Positions 56,124 through 64,000 of a stretch of DNA of 64,000 nucleotides are shown one piece after another. The DNA is from Peribacillus simplex (GTDB taxonomy: Bacteria; Bacillota; Bacilli; Bacillales; DSM-1321): positions 4,182,001-4,246,000 of the forward strand of contig NZ_CP011008.1 in assembly GCF_001578185.1 (NCBI RefSeq), written 5' to 3'. The notes beneath the pieces were generated by a model that saw only the letters and a program-made list of their open reading frames with translations, made no database searches and was not told the DNA's origin. The translations under genes and the position numbers were made by a program. Positions within the stretch are counted from its first letter, which is position 1, and the number at the start of each line of letters is the position of its first letter.

Positions 56124-56206
56124 ACTGCCCCGTTAGTTCCTTAAGGAAAAAGCGCCTTAAAGGCAGCTTCGATCTTAAGCTATCGCATCTGTCAGTTAAT
56201 TAAGCG
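56124..56206. repeat. AT-rich interspersed repeat, long copy
   Basis: ACTGCCCCGTTAGTTCCTTA, AGGAAAAAGCGCC, then GGCAGCTTCGATCTTAAGCTA and CGCATCTGTCAGTTAATTAAG. The second half recurs near 56.67 and 59.82 kb. Confidence 0.55.
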
Positions 56207-56575
56207 ATAAATATTACTAATAGCCCATATTATAATTAAGACCCAAATCAATAATATTATTGAGCCGACTATCCAATTCTTCGGCTTACCGTTTTTCATC
56301 ATTTCCTCTGCCTTAACTTCACAGTCGGTTAATACACTCTTTGGAATCATCTTTAATGCAATCATTATCCCTATTGGAACGAGAATTACATCGTCTAAGT
56401 AGCCAAGAATGGGTATAAAATCTGGGATTAGATCAATCGGACTGAATGCATAAGCAACAACACAAGCTGTAAATACCTTTGTATACCAAGGCATCCGTTC
56501 ATCTTTACAAGCAAAGTAAAGGATAAAAATCTGTCGTTTTAAATTTCTCGCCCAAGTCTTTATTTTGTTAAACAT
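56192..56575 (-). CDS. YkvA family (DUF1232) membrane protein
   Basis: 127 residues. Core YAFSPIDLIPDFIPILGYLDD is the YkvA/DUF1232 signature; one flanking hydrophobic helix before and one long C-terminal membrane span (WIVGSIILLIWVLIIIWAI). Function unknown. Its stop lies within the repeat above. Confidence 0.85.
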   Translation of the reverse strand: MFNKIKTWARNLKRQIFILYFACKDERMPWYTKVFTACVVAYAFSPIDLIPDFIPILGYLDDVILVPIGIMIALKMIPKSVLTDCEVKAEEMMKNGKPKNWIVGSIILLIWVLIIIWAISNIYRLIN

Positions 56576-56741
56576 TTTATCTCCTATAATAGTAATGATT
56601 TTATTTTCATTATAACAAAATGAAATTTACTAAAGATTGTTTTGTACTAATCTTCCCCGATATAGACAGCTCTGACCTTAGCTCTAGCACCCGCTGCTTA
56701 ATAACGAGATGTTTTTTTAGCAGGGTTATACTATTCTTGGT

Positions 56742-57281
56742 TTATTTTCCCTGGTGTTTATCAAGCATTTGTTTTAAATATTCTTCCGATTTTCCTTTTT
56801 GAATACTGAGACTCTCCCATTTATTATCTTTTACTTGTTTACCAATAAAAACAATTTGCCCCACATGATAAGCATAATGTGCCATCTGCCTTTCAATAGC
56901 CTCTAAAACTAAATGCCTTTCTCCACGAATGTATATATTTTTTAATAAATCTTGTTCGCTTAAACCAGTTAATGTATCAATTAGGGTTTTCCAGCCTTTT
57001 TCCCAAACAATAGTTAGTTCGGATTTTGAAGATATATCATCTATAAATTCTTCATCACGATTTCTATATTCCTTTTCTCCGTCTGACGTTAAAAAATCAG
57101 TCCACCTTGAAACCATATTTCTACTCAAATGCTTTACTATTACTGCAACACTATTTGACTCGATATTATACGTCCAATGTATTTCCCCTTCGGATAATTG
57201 ATTTATCGTTTTATCTCCTAGGCTTTTTACACTTTTAAACCTTTCGATTACAATCTTTAAATATTCGTTTCCAATATCCAT
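56742..57281 (-). CDS. DinB superfamily protein (DUF1572)
   Basis: 179 residues from ATG 57281, which has GGAGGGA seven bases upstream. Four-helix DinB-like fold with metal-type histidines in VAVIVKHLSRN and RQMAHYAYHVGQIVFIGK. Similar to Bacillus YfiT-type or bacillithiol-transferase-like proteins, but the specific reaction is unknown. Confidence 0.78.
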   Translation of the reverse strand: MDIGNEYLKIVIERFKSVKSLGDKTINQLSEGEIHWTYNIESNSVAVIVKHLSRNMVSRWTDFLTSDGEKEYRNRDEEFIDDISSKSELTIVWEKGWKTLIDTLTGLSEQDLLKNIYIRGERHLVLEAIERQMAHYAYHVGQIVFIGKQVKDNKWESLSIQKGKSEEYLKQMLDKHQGK

Positions 57282-57676
57282 AATCATTCCCTCCCTAAAT
57301 ACATAATTTAATTTTACTAAATTTTAAATGACGAAATATTCTCTCTACTTATTGTAAATGAAATTAAAGTGAAATATCGTAATCTCACCAAAAAAGGCAT
57401 TTTACGTATCCCTAGTATAGTTTATTGGTTATATCTCCTAACCTATTATAAAAAATGAAGACTTCAAATTATTATTAATTAAAAAAATGTTATTGTTAAT
57501 TTGTATATTTTCCGGAGATTATTATTAAGATATCAGGAGGTTTACAAACGGGAATGGTTAGTGGAGTAAATGAAAACAGAGAGTATTATGCAGACTAATA
57601 ATGTATAAAATATAACAAAAGAAAAAACCAGTTTTTCAGACTGATTTTTTCATCTAAATATAACACTTTGTTACAT
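57282..57676. other. intergenic region between two DinB genes
   Basis: 395 bases. An AGGAGG at 57535-57540 precedes a 14-codon frame (ATG 57554, MVSGVNENREYYAD) with a poor 13-base spacing, maybe a gene stub. The terminator at its right edge is listed separately. Nothing else recognised. Confidence 0.4.
57618..57650. terminator. terminator of the downstream DinB gene
   Basis: AAAAACCAGT pairs with ACTGATTTTTT, A and T tails on both sides, 27 bases after the stop of the minus-strand DinB gene. Confidence 0.7.
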
Positions 57677-58147
57677 TCAGTTTTTAACACTTACATGTTC
57701 AATTATACGCTTCATCGCCTGAATTTGCCCCATATGAGTCGCTTCATGCATTAATGTTAAACCTGCGAGTTCTCCAACAGTCTTACAACCTAGGAATGGT
57801 GTATCCAAATCTTGATCTAGCTGTTCAGAAGAAATTTGCTTTAAACGAGTTAATTGACCTTTCAACTGTACAATAAGTTGATCCATTGCAGGTATATTCC
57901 CTGTCCAATCAGCTGGTTTTGTACCATTCCCAAACAATTCTATATAATTCATGGGAAGGTGAGTTGTTACATGCGGGAAACCAAACATAGTTTGTTCAGT
58001 AATTGTCAAAACGTGACCTGTATGCCAATGAATTGTGTTATTAAAACCATCTGGCTGCACATCAGTTTGTTCCTTAGAAACGGACTCTACATTCTTGATG
58101 AAATATTCTCTTGTCATCTCAAATTGCTTAAATACAAGTTGATTCAT
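57677..58147 (-). CDS. DinB family protein
   Basis: 156 residues from ATG 58147, six bases after GGGGAG. DinB-type metal histidines: NTIHWHTGHVLTI and LTLMHEATHMGQIQAMKR, the latter the classic HxxxHxGQ pattern. Damage-inducible DinB homologue; thiol transferase activity is known for some relatives. Not co-transcribed with the first DinB gene. Confidence 0.85.
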   Translation of the reverse strand: MNQLVFKQFEMTREYFIKNVESVSKEQTDVQPDGFNNTIHWHTGHVLTITEQTMFGFPHVTTHLPMNYIELFGNGTKPADWTGNIPAMDQLIVQLKGQLTRLKQISSEQLDQDLDTPFLGCKTVGELAGLTLMHEATHMGQIQAMKRIIEHVSVKN

Positions 58148-58413
58148 CTTTTTCTCCCCTCTCATTAACAAAATCATCCATATTATACCAGTAAAAAACG
58201 AAAAAGAATATAGTTGAAACTTCCTAAAATTAGCTTTATGTCAACCGGTTTTTGTTCCACAGTAGGGCGATATCCTAAAAGGTTCATTTTTCCTAATGAA
58301 CTCGGGATGATCGGAGCTGTCTTTATGACTATGGGGGAGGATAGTTGAAGAAGGATAAGCATTCAAGGTTGACAAATTATTAAAAAGTAATATAAATAAG
58401 GAGTAATTTTACT

Positions 58414-58884
58414 TTGAAAAATGAGGAAAAATCTTTGAGCTTATTACAAAAGATCAATGAATGATGAACATATTAAAAGCAGCAAAATCGTTAAATTCAC
58501 CTAATTGGTGGATATGACATTACGATAATTTCAATGAAAGAACTCCAATCCTAGATAATGATTTAATTTATTTTGACCCTACAAATATTGATGAATTAAT
58601 GGAGAAGTAAATTGAGGAAATGCTTAAAATCCTCATGCCGGTCTGTAAAGAATGAACCAAGAATTCACATTATAAGTAATATGCCTCCCTATTCTTCTGC
58701 CGTTGATGCTCTTTGCAAGTTCCCAGAAACAAGAACAGCTTTAGGAGTAAAATTAGATGAAAGGGATAATTTGAAATTAATAGCCCCTTGCGGCATTAGT
58801 GATGTTATTAATCTAGAAGTGAAGCCGACTCTTTTTTTAAGGAACTACAGAACGAGTAGAAATTTTACAGGTATAAAAATATAG
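58414..58884 (+). pseudogene. NTP_transf_6-type nucleotidyltransferase, decayed
   Basis: Fragments in several frames follow one protein: MKNEEKSLSLLQKINE from TTG 58414, MNILKAAKSLNSPNWWI from 58461, NFNERTPI and LIYFDPTNIDELMEK (stop) then EEMLKILMP, and SVKNEPRIHIISNMPPYSSA to INLEVKPT in the last frame up to 58884. Multiple frameshifts, a stop, and an internal deletion where the nucleotidyltransferase core (after WWI) should be. A family I recognise as DUF925/NTP_transf_6. Confidence 0.7.
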
Positions 58885-58904
58885 GGGTCCCCCCTTAACA
58901 TTGT

Positions 58905-59354
58905 TTATTTTGATATCCATTCATATTGAATATCAGGTAAATTCTCTTCATTTTCGTGTCCTCCACCAATGATTTTAAACCCATTCTTTTCATAAAATCG
59001 TTGTGCGTTTTCATTTACTTTAAATGTATATAATGTTAATCTCCCACTTGATTTTGCTTTCACTTTATCTAGTAATGCTTGACCTATACCAATTCCTTGA
59101 TAATCTATATGAATATAAAGTTGGCTTATTTCCGTTTCATTTGAAACAATCATTCCAACTACTCTATCGTCAATTAATGCTAAATTTATTTGAAACTGTT
59201 CAGGTAATATATTATTTAAAAAATAAACGTGATTTTCAAAGCTATGAATTTCTTTCTTACCAATTGCCTGTTCCTTACTATCTCGCCACATTTTCACTGT
59301 TTGTTCAGCGTACTTGGGATTATACTGAGCAATTATGATTTGGTGTCGATTCAA
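58905..59354 (-). CDS. GNAT family acetyltransferase
   Basis: 149 residues. Motif A ISQLYIHIDYQGIGIGQALLDKVK and motif B FKVNENAQRFYEKNGFKIIG are clear. Small stand-alone N-acetyltransferase; substrate unknown. Preceded by GAGGTATTG-type spacing. Only 20 bases from the convergent pseudogene. Confidence 0.83.
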   Translation of the reverse strand: MNRHQIIIAQYNPKYAEQTVKMWRDSKEQAIGKKEIHSFENHVYFLNNILPEQFQINLALIDDRVVGMIVSNETEISQLYIHIDYQGIGIGQALLDKVKAKSSGRLTLYTFKVNENAQRFYEKNGFKIIGGGHENEENLPDIQYEWISK

Positions 59355-59446
59355 TACAATACCTCCTCAAAAAAACCACAATACTAATGACACCTATTAA
59401 CACCTTTTTCAAAAAAACACTCCTTTACTAACCCACCCTTTTAATT

Positions 59447-59701
59447 CTATATTTTGCTATACATTAAAATAATAATTCCACAAATCGCAGCTACCCCAAC
59501 AAAAGATAATACGTAAAAATAAGGTGGTATAACTTCACCGACAATCTCTGCTTCCTTTTGAAGGGTATCTACTTTATCCCATGCACTCACAATATCTGGT
59601 TTATAGTTCTTTGTTTTTATAATACTCACTAACATCAAACTGACTATATATAAAACATGAAGTGCAATTGAACCAATAGACGCTTGAAGAACCAACTTCA
59701 T
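59447..59701 (-). CDS. small two-span membrane protein
   Basis: 84 residues from ATG 59701, seven bases after AAAGGAG. Hydrophobic segments at about 8-28 and 60-80 with a polar loop (KTKNYKPDIVSAWDKV). No family recognised. Monocistronic. Confidence 0.6.
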   Translation of the reverse strand: MKLVLQASIGSIALHVLYIVSLMLVSIIKTKNYKPDIVSAWDKVDTLQKEAEIVGEVIPPYFYVLSFVGVAAICGIIILMYSKI

Positions 59702-59756
59702 ATTCTTACTCCTTTTTTCATCAAATATACCATAATAATCCATTTAAGTCTTTAAA

Positions 59757-59850
59757 CCCAAACCCCCGTTATTAAGGGTATTGCACAGTTTGTGTCTAAT
59801 GAGAAACAAAAGACGGCTTCGATCTCAAGCTAACGCACTCGTTTGTTACA
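59757..59850. repeat. AT-rich interspersed repeat beside the intron
   Basis: AACCCCCGTTATTAAGGG and GGCTTCGATCTCAAGCTAACG with ACTCGTTTGTTAC, resembling the second half of the 56.1 kb copy. It abuts the 3' end of the group II intron, so it is part of the sequence that flanked the insertion site. Confidence 0.5.
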
Positions 59851-59853
59851 TAA

Positions 59854-61741
59854 ATCGAGTAGGAGGAGGCGCCTAGCCTCCGACCTCTCACACCACCGTA
59901 CGTACCGTTCGGTATACGGCGGTTCAGTTTAAGTCTGACGTAGTTTTGTATATCGTTCATATAGATTTACTAACCCATGATGGAGCCAATAAACATTATT
60001 AAGGGTTTTGTCTAGAATAGGACTATGCGCTATGCGCCAATAACCCTTTCTGCTATTTCCCCATTCATATGCTTTTCCAAATGGGACGCCTAATCCTTTG
60101 AGTTTCCTCACCCTCGTTCTTGGTAATTTCCATTGCTTCCATAGGCACATTCTGAGTCTTCTTCGAATCCATGAATCTAAATTCTTCAATACGTTCGGAG
60201 TATCAATGAGGGCGAAATACCCCATCCAACCTCTAAGGTATTGCTTTAACTTATTTATTCGGAGTTCCATGGGTATCGGTAATTTTCTCGAGGTCATTTC
60301 CCTGATTCGTTTCTTTACCCTCTTCACCGTTTGTTTAGCCAGTAGAACCTTCGGGTTCTTCTTTGACTTCGTGAAACTAAAACCGAGAAACGTTCTGTTC
60401 CAAGGGCGATCATACTTCGACTTCTCGTAGTTGACCTTTAGCTTCAGTTTATTTTCAATGAAGCTTGAGATATTTCCCATTGCACGTTTGGCGGCTTTTC
60501 GTGTCTTCACAAAGATAGTACTGTCATCCGCATACCTTACGAATCGAAGATTGCGTTTCTCTAGTTCTTTATCTAAATCGTCTAACATGATATTAGATAA
60601 TAAAGGACTTAACGGACCTCCTTGCGGAGTTCCCTCCTCACTTTTATGAAAAAGTCCGCCTATCATAATGCCTGCTTGAAGGAATTTACGAATCAGTTTA
60701 AGAACTCGTTTATCTTCAATTTTCCGCTCTAACATTCCCATGAGCTTGTCATGATTCACTTTATCGAAGAACTTCTCCAAATCCATATCCACTACCCATG
60801 TATAACCTTCGGTTATATAGGACTTTGCCTTTCGAACCGCCTGGTGCCCTTGTTTGTTAGGGCGAAATCCATAGCTATTCTCCGAAAAGGTTGAGTCATA
60901 TATCTTGGTCAATATTTGGGCAATGGCTTGTTGAATGAAACGGTCTAGAACGGTTGGAATACCCAAAAGCCGAACTCCGCCGTTTGGTTTCGGGATTTCG
61001 ATACGACGGACGGGATTCGGTTGATAGGTACCCTGTAAAAGGGCAGTTTTCATGTTGTACCATTCGGTTACGAGGTGCGGTCTCAGGTTTTGGACCCGCA
61101 TTCCATCTACACCATGGCTTCCCTTATTTCTTTCTACACGCTTCAATGCCTGTATTAAGTTTTCCCTCTCTAGTATCTGTTCCATTAACATCGTTGATAT
61201 CCTTTCTACGTGGATAAATGGTCTATTTGTGCCTTTATCTGCTCCACCCTTTTGAAGTTCCCCGTGTATTCACCACTTCTTCCTTCAAATAAGTTCCGTT
61301 AGGAATTGTTTGCTTCTTCACAGATAACGAACGCCTAGTATTCATCCTCCTTAATCTGTTCGGTCCTTCCTTGTCTTCTCGAGTAGACAAGTACTATGAC
61401 CTCTGCTGACTTCTGATGATTCAGCTGTCCATCACTGGAAAGGTTACCAAGTGTACTTGGCTGTCATCAGACCTCCCCGGGTAAGAGTGCAATCTTTCCC
61501 TCCATCTATCTGCTTCATTTACTCTGTACCACCTTCGGCAGTAAGGACTTTGTTTTGTTTCGCAAACTCATCCAATGATACCTAGCCTTATATGAAGTTC
61601 GTGTTCCTCAGACCGGAGGTTTGCCGCTTGCTTCCTTCAGATTCCACGTCACCGTGGACACCCTTGCATTAAGCTAACCACTACTACTGCCTTCATGATT
61701 CGGGACTTCCACCCTATAGATTGCACCCATGCCGGGCGCAC
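59854..61741 (-). mobile_element. group IIC intron with maturase
   Basis: Minus-strand intron of about 1.9 kb. The 5' end GTGCGCCCGGCATGG (61741 leftward) fits GUGYG. Domain V is seen at the other end as CCGCCGTATACC-GAAC-GGTACGTACGGTGG (59930-59890 region), followed by domain VI GTCGGAGGCTAGGCGCCTCC and the 3' end near CTACTCGAT (59854-59860). The RT gene occupies domain IV. Insertion directly after a terminator hairpin is the hallmark of class C. The exact 3' boundary is uncertain by a few bases. Confidence 0.88.
59929..61191 (-). CDS. ltrA: group II intron reverse transcriptase/maturase
   Basis: 420 residues. RT domain with blocks RVERNKGSHGVDGM, IPKPNGGVRLLGIPTVLDR, SYGFRPNKQGHQAVR, EGTPQGGPLSPLLSN and catalytic YADD (220-223); the maturase X domain and GIIM region (YLRGWMGYFAL) follow. 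No C-terminal HNH endonuclease, as normal for class C introns. Needed for splicing and mobility of the surrounding intron. All catalytic residues intact. Confidence 0.95.
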   Translation of the reverse strand: MLMEQILERENLIQALKRVERNKGSHGVDGMRVQNLRPHLVTEWYNMKTALLQGTYQPNPVRRIEIPKPNGGVRLLGIPTVLDRFIQQAIAQILTKIYDSTFSENSYGFRPNKQGHQAVRKAKSYITEGYTWVVDMDLEKFFDKVNHDKLMGMLERKIEDKRVLKLIRKFLQAGIMIGGLFHKSEEGTPQGGPLSPLLSNIMLDDLDKELEKRNLRFVRYADDSTIFVKTRKAAKRAMGNISSFIENKLKLKVNYEKSKYDRPWNRTFLGFSFTKSKKNPKVLLAKQTVKRVKKRIREMTSRKLPIPMELRINKLKQYLRGWMGYFALIDTPNVLKNLDSWIRRRLRMCLWKQWKLPRTRVRKLKGLGVPFGKAYEWGNSRKGYWRIAHSPILDKTLNNVYWLHHGLVNLYERYTKLRQT

Positions 61742-61766
61742 GAAAAGGAGCTGCTGATCAGCTCCT
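61742..61766 (-). terminator. terminator of glbN, intron insertion site
   Basis: On the minus strand AGGAGCTG-ATCAG-CAGCTCCT followed by TTTTC, 47 bases after the globin stop. The intron starts immediately after this tail, so the terminator served as its target. Confidence 0.85.
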
Positions 61767-61812
61767 GGTTTTGAAGTAAAGCACCTGATAGTTATTTATT
61801 CAAAATATCATT

Positions 61813-62154
61813 TCATAGTGAAGCAACTTTAGTTAAAGCTGTATCTATGTCAGCTTCATTCACTCCAAAGTGAGCAAGTGCATCGTTAAGATGTTTTACA
61901 ATAGCATTAAAATGGGCTGGTTGTAGATTCATTCCCTGGTGAGCTTTTGCCATTGATTGTCCAGAATATTGTTTTGGACCACCTAATGCAAAACTAATAA
62001 ATTTTGTCTGATGACTGCGTTGTTTTTCCATATCCGTTTTTTCAAAAAAATGATTAACTGTATCATCCTTAAGCACCAACTCGTTGTAAAAATAGTCCAC
62101 AACTTTTGCTATCGCTTCTTCTCCACCAATTTTTTCATAAAGTGTTTGATCCAT
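61813..62154 (-). CDS. glbN: group I truncated haemoglobin
   Basis: 113 residues, typical length for a 2/2 haemoglobin. Starts TLYEKIGGEEAIAKVVDYFY (B10 Tyr region), PKQYSGQSMAKAHQGMNL with proximal His72, then HFNAIVKHL. Binds haem; NO dioxygenation or oxygen sensing is the usual role. Monocistronic, its terminator lies against the group II intron. Confidence 0.9.
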   Translation of the reverse strand: MDQTLYEKIGGEEAIAKVVDYFYNELVLKDDTVNHFFEKTDMEKQRSHQTKFISFALGGPKQYSGQSMAKAHQGMNLQPAHFNAIVKHLNDALAHFGVNEADIDTALTKVASL

Positions 62155-62304
62155 ATATACACTTTGCTTTTGTGGGTCTGTCTTTGGTTTAAGAGTTATA
62201 GAATCTAATCCTTTGAAGGTTCACTTGCTTCTTCGCCATTAAGAAAAGCACATTATTTGTCTATTCCTTTTACATTATCATAGATCTAGGTAGTATACCT
62301 AAAT

Positions 62305-62336
62305 ATAAAAAGCCTCATCAAGTTTTTGAAGAGGCT
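62305..62336 (-). terminator. terminator of the M15 peptidase gene
   Basis: AGCCTC (62311-62316) pairs with GAGGCT (62331-62336); on the minus strand followed by TTTTTATATTT. Confidence 0.75.
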
Positions 62337-62400
62337 ATTCATTGCGTATAATTTATTAAAGTTTTTGCACTAGAACCTATATATCTTTAGGAGCATTTCT

Positions 62401-63531
62401 TTAGTTTTGAACGGCTCTAGTATAATAATATTCTTCAAGAGTAAGTCCTTGGCTCATAATAGTTTGAGCTATTGGTTTACCTACATATCGAAGATGCCAT
62501 GGTTCATATTTATACCCAGTGACTGATTCTTTTCCTTTAGGGTAACGGATAATAAATCCATAATCATCTGCATGTGCCTGTAACCATTTTGCTTCTTTAG
62601 TACCTCCAAAGCAATCCTGTGCCGCGCATTTACCATTGCCGCCTGTCACGTCAATAGCAAGGCCTGTTTCATGCTCACTTGTTCCAGGTAATGCACTGTA
62701 TGTGATTGCTTTGGCATAACCATCCCTTTTTACATAATAATCAAATAGAGCAACTTGTGTAGCATGTGATCTGTATGCAGATACACCGAGAAGACTTACT
62801 CCCTGCTTCTTGGATTCCGCAAATAATTTGCTAATGGCAGCTGCTGCTTCACTTCGCATTTTTCTCTTTTCCGTCTTTTCTTTAAAAGTAAACGGTATTG
62901 ATGTATATACTAAGTCTTTTGGTACATAGTTTTCTGGTAGCTTATTTTTTTTATTGACTAGCACTGGAATACTTTCTGGCTTTGCAACAACCTGAATGTC
63001 GTCAGATGAAGGATTGGATACCTTTACATATTGGCCACTAACATAACCTGTTTGACCATTTAAGCTTACCTTTAGCCATCCATTCTCACTTTTTCCAGTA
63101 ACCATTAACTTTGTGCCCTGTTTAACTGTTGCTATAATTTTATTAGCAGTAGAAGGACCTGTACGGACATTCAGGTTAGCCGTTGCTGTATAGGTTACAG
63201 TTGCTGTACTAGATGAAGGATTGGATACCTTTACATATTGGCCACTAACATAACCTGTTTGACCATTTAAGCTTACCTTTAGCCATCCATTCTCATTTTT
63301 TCCAGTAACCGTTAACTTTGTGCCCTGTTTAACTGTTGCTATAATTTTATTGGCAGTAGAAGGACCTGTACGGACATTCAGGTTAGCAGTTGCTGTATAG
63401 GTTACAGTTGCTGCATTGGCTACACTTGGTTTTGAAGGGCTAAAACCGATTAAACCTGCACATAAAATAATGAAAGCAAAACCGGTAGCTAGCAATCTTT
63501 TGTTTAACGTTACTTTATTTAGTTTTGTCAT
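62401..63531 (-). CDS. secreted SH3b / M15B D,D-carboxypeptidase-like protein
   Basis: 376 residues. Signal peptide about 1-41 (hydrophobic LLATGFAFIILCAGLIGF, cleavage near ANA-AT). Two near-identical SH3_3 domains (about 45-103 and 114-172), then VanY/M15B zinc peptidase: SAYRSHATQ, SEHETGLAIDV and EPWHLRY supply the zinc and catalytic residues. Acts on peptidoglycan stem peptides outside the cell. The SH3 repeat is duplicated at DNA level (207-bp period). Starts ATG 63531. Confidence 0.9.
   Translation of the reverse strand: MTKLNKVTLNKRLLATGFAFIILCAGLIGFSPSKPSVANAATVTYTATANLNVRTGPSTANKIIATVKQGTKLTVTGKNENGWLKVSLNGQTGYVSGQYVKVSNPSSSTATVTYTATANLNVRTGPSTANKIIATVKQGTKLMVTGKSENGWLKVSLNGQTGYVSGQYVKVSNPSSDDIQVVAKPESIPVLVNKKNKLPENYVPKDLVYTSIPFTFKEKTEKRKMRSEAAAAISKLFAESKKQGVSLLGVSAYRSHATQVALFDYYVKRDGYAKAITYSALPGTSEHETGLAIDVTGGNGKCAAQDCFGGTKEAKWLQAHADDYGFIIRYPKGKESVTGYKYEPWHLRYVGKPIAQTIMSQGLTLEEYYYTRAVQN
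63004..63417. repeat. 207-bp direct repeat coding the SH3 domains
   Basis: The block starting AGATGAAGGATTGG at 63004 reappears at 63211 (207 bases, 69 codons) and stays nearly identical for its full length, differing at few positions. Recent intragenic duplication. Confidence 0.85.
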
Positions 63532-63608
63532 TTAGAACACCTCAGCTTTAACGAATGTAGTTTTCTATTCATGGAATTAATCTTAAAATACCAGATAAAT
63601 ATATTCTA

Positions 63609-63725
63609 TTACGGTAATAAGATTGGTGGATATAAAATTATCGCAAAGATTATCAATACCCACTGTATAAACAGAATAGGTTTATTTCTGTCATCCCAAA
63701 ATTCGTTTCCCAAAAAAGAACGCAT
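63609..63725 (-). CDS. 38-residue single-span membrane peptide
   Basis: Too short to be found by usual length cut-offs. ATG 63725 lies eight bases after GAGGAG. The product has a polar head (MRSFLGNEFWDDRNK) and one membrane helix (PILFIQWVLIIFAIILYPP) ending ILLP. It sits 78 bases upstream of the M15 gene on the same strand. No family recognised; small membrane peptides of this shape are common in sporulating Bacillaceae. Confidence 0.6.
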   Translation of the reverse strand: MRSFLGNEFWDDRNKPILFIQWVLIIFAIILYPPILLP

Positions 63726-63861
63726 TATTTTATCTCCTCAATCTAAATCAAAGTCTACTCGTATTATAAACTGTAATGAACTATCCTGCCCTTCTTATTA
63801 TAAGGTCAGACAAAAAATATTTCTGGTTGACCATTTTTCATATCAATATATGATAACGGTA

Positions 63862-63929
63862 GCAGGGGTAGAACGTACCTGCCCGTGGGGCTTAAGATCC
63901 CGTCAACTAAACAGTTCGCCCCTACTTGC
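63862..63929 (-). other. G/C-rich structured region at the right edge
   Basis: GCAAGTAGGGGCGAAC (63929-63914) faces GTTCTACCCCTGC (63874-63862), with inner GGGATCTTAAGCCC-type pairing. Stands out from the AT-rich flank. It may be a terminator-like end structure or the end of a mobile element. Confidence 0.35.
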
Positions 63930-64000
63930 TTAAACATGATTTGGCTGGTTGGGACCAAGATCTCGTATAATTTCAAGCAGTTCTTGATCAGGTTTCCCCT
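63930..64000 (-). CDS. C-terminal end of an unidentified protein
   Basis: An open minus-strand frame enters from the right edge and ends at 63930-63932, reading KPDQELLEIIRDLGPN then QPNHV and stop. The protein is not recognised. Its stop is followed by a G/C-rich region with inverted repeats. Confidence 0.35.
   Translation of the reverse strand, partial: GKPDQELLEIIRDLGPNQPNHV

Noticed and set aside
60098..61255. Plus-strand frames of 70-110 codons opposite the intron
   Set aside because: Antisense shadows of the reverse transcriptase gene and of intron RNA domains.

Overview
The window reads as chromosomal DNA of a low-to-moderate GC, spore-forming Bacillaceae. Strong ribosome binding sites, frequent TTG/GTG starts, Rho-independent terminators, tandem T-boxes, RNase J and a Bacillus-type ferredoxin all fit. 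The gene content (lysine 2,3-aminomutase operon, thrZ with three T-boxes, ntdB, YxjC-type 3-hydroxybutyrate genes) and the many short intergenic repeats suggest a Peribacillus/Bacillus simplex-like genome. That genus call is inference.

Layout. 1-2.7 kb: end of a glucarate utilisation locus (gudP end, gudD, GntR regulator). 3-19.3 kb: ordinary accessory chromosome of regulator/transporter or regulator/enzyme pairs (SDR with TetR, alpha/beta hydrolase, LysR with a YhgE-type protein, DHA2 efflux pump with TetR), a stand-alone RNase J paralogue, an amino acid permease, a frameshifted LysE exporter with an intact paralogue 3 kb away, an MFS pump and asnA. 19.5-22.3 kb: thrZ behind about 800 nt of leader holding three tandem 252/253-bp T-box units. 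22.4-25.1 kb: two small membrane proteins and a LysP-type lysine permease.

25.2-35.2 kb: a lysine degradation operon on the minus strand, transcribed kamA, yokU-like, yodP, ferredoxin, yodT, yodS, yodR, thiolase, yodQ. It has a canonical sigma-54 promoter in front of kamA and a sigma-54 enhancer-binding regulator (KamR-like) upstream. The order suggests lysine to beta-lysine, N-acetylation, transamination, CoA transfer, thiolytic cleavage and deacetylation, ending in acetyl-CoA and a C4 amino acid; lysP next door would supply lysine.

35.3-40.3 kb: GNAT protein, a LacI regulator divergent from an orphan kanosamine-6-phosphate phosphatase gene (ntdB without ntdA/ntdC), a phage-type M15 endolysin and a decayed SAP-domain gene. 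40.3-48.8 kb: a 3-hydroxybutyrate/acetoacetate island (GntP-type permease, scoA, scoB; 3-hydroxyacyl-CoA dehydrogenase, thiolase, PAS-sigma-54 activator; 3-hydroxybutyrate dehydrogenase) with two more sigma-54 promoters, a candidate enhancer site and a cre-like site in the permease leader. The window therefore holds two sigma-54-controlled thiolase plus CoA-transferase cassettes.

49-64 kb: a more AT-rich accessory tract: hydrolase, MmyB-type regulator divergent from a FabF-like ketosynthase, a doxX-pirin-marR operon with an operator inside its promoter, MAP, YjbR, YkvA, two DinB-fold proteins, a decayed nucleotidyltransferase, GNAT, a group IIC intron inserted just after the terminator of a truncated haemoglobin gene, a secreted SH3/M15 peptidase with a recent 207-bp internal duplication, and a 38-residue membrane peptide gene. 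No rRNA, tRNA, CRISPR array, prophage or recognisable defence system was seen. All functional calls rest on reading motifs and remembered family sequences; no database search was run.
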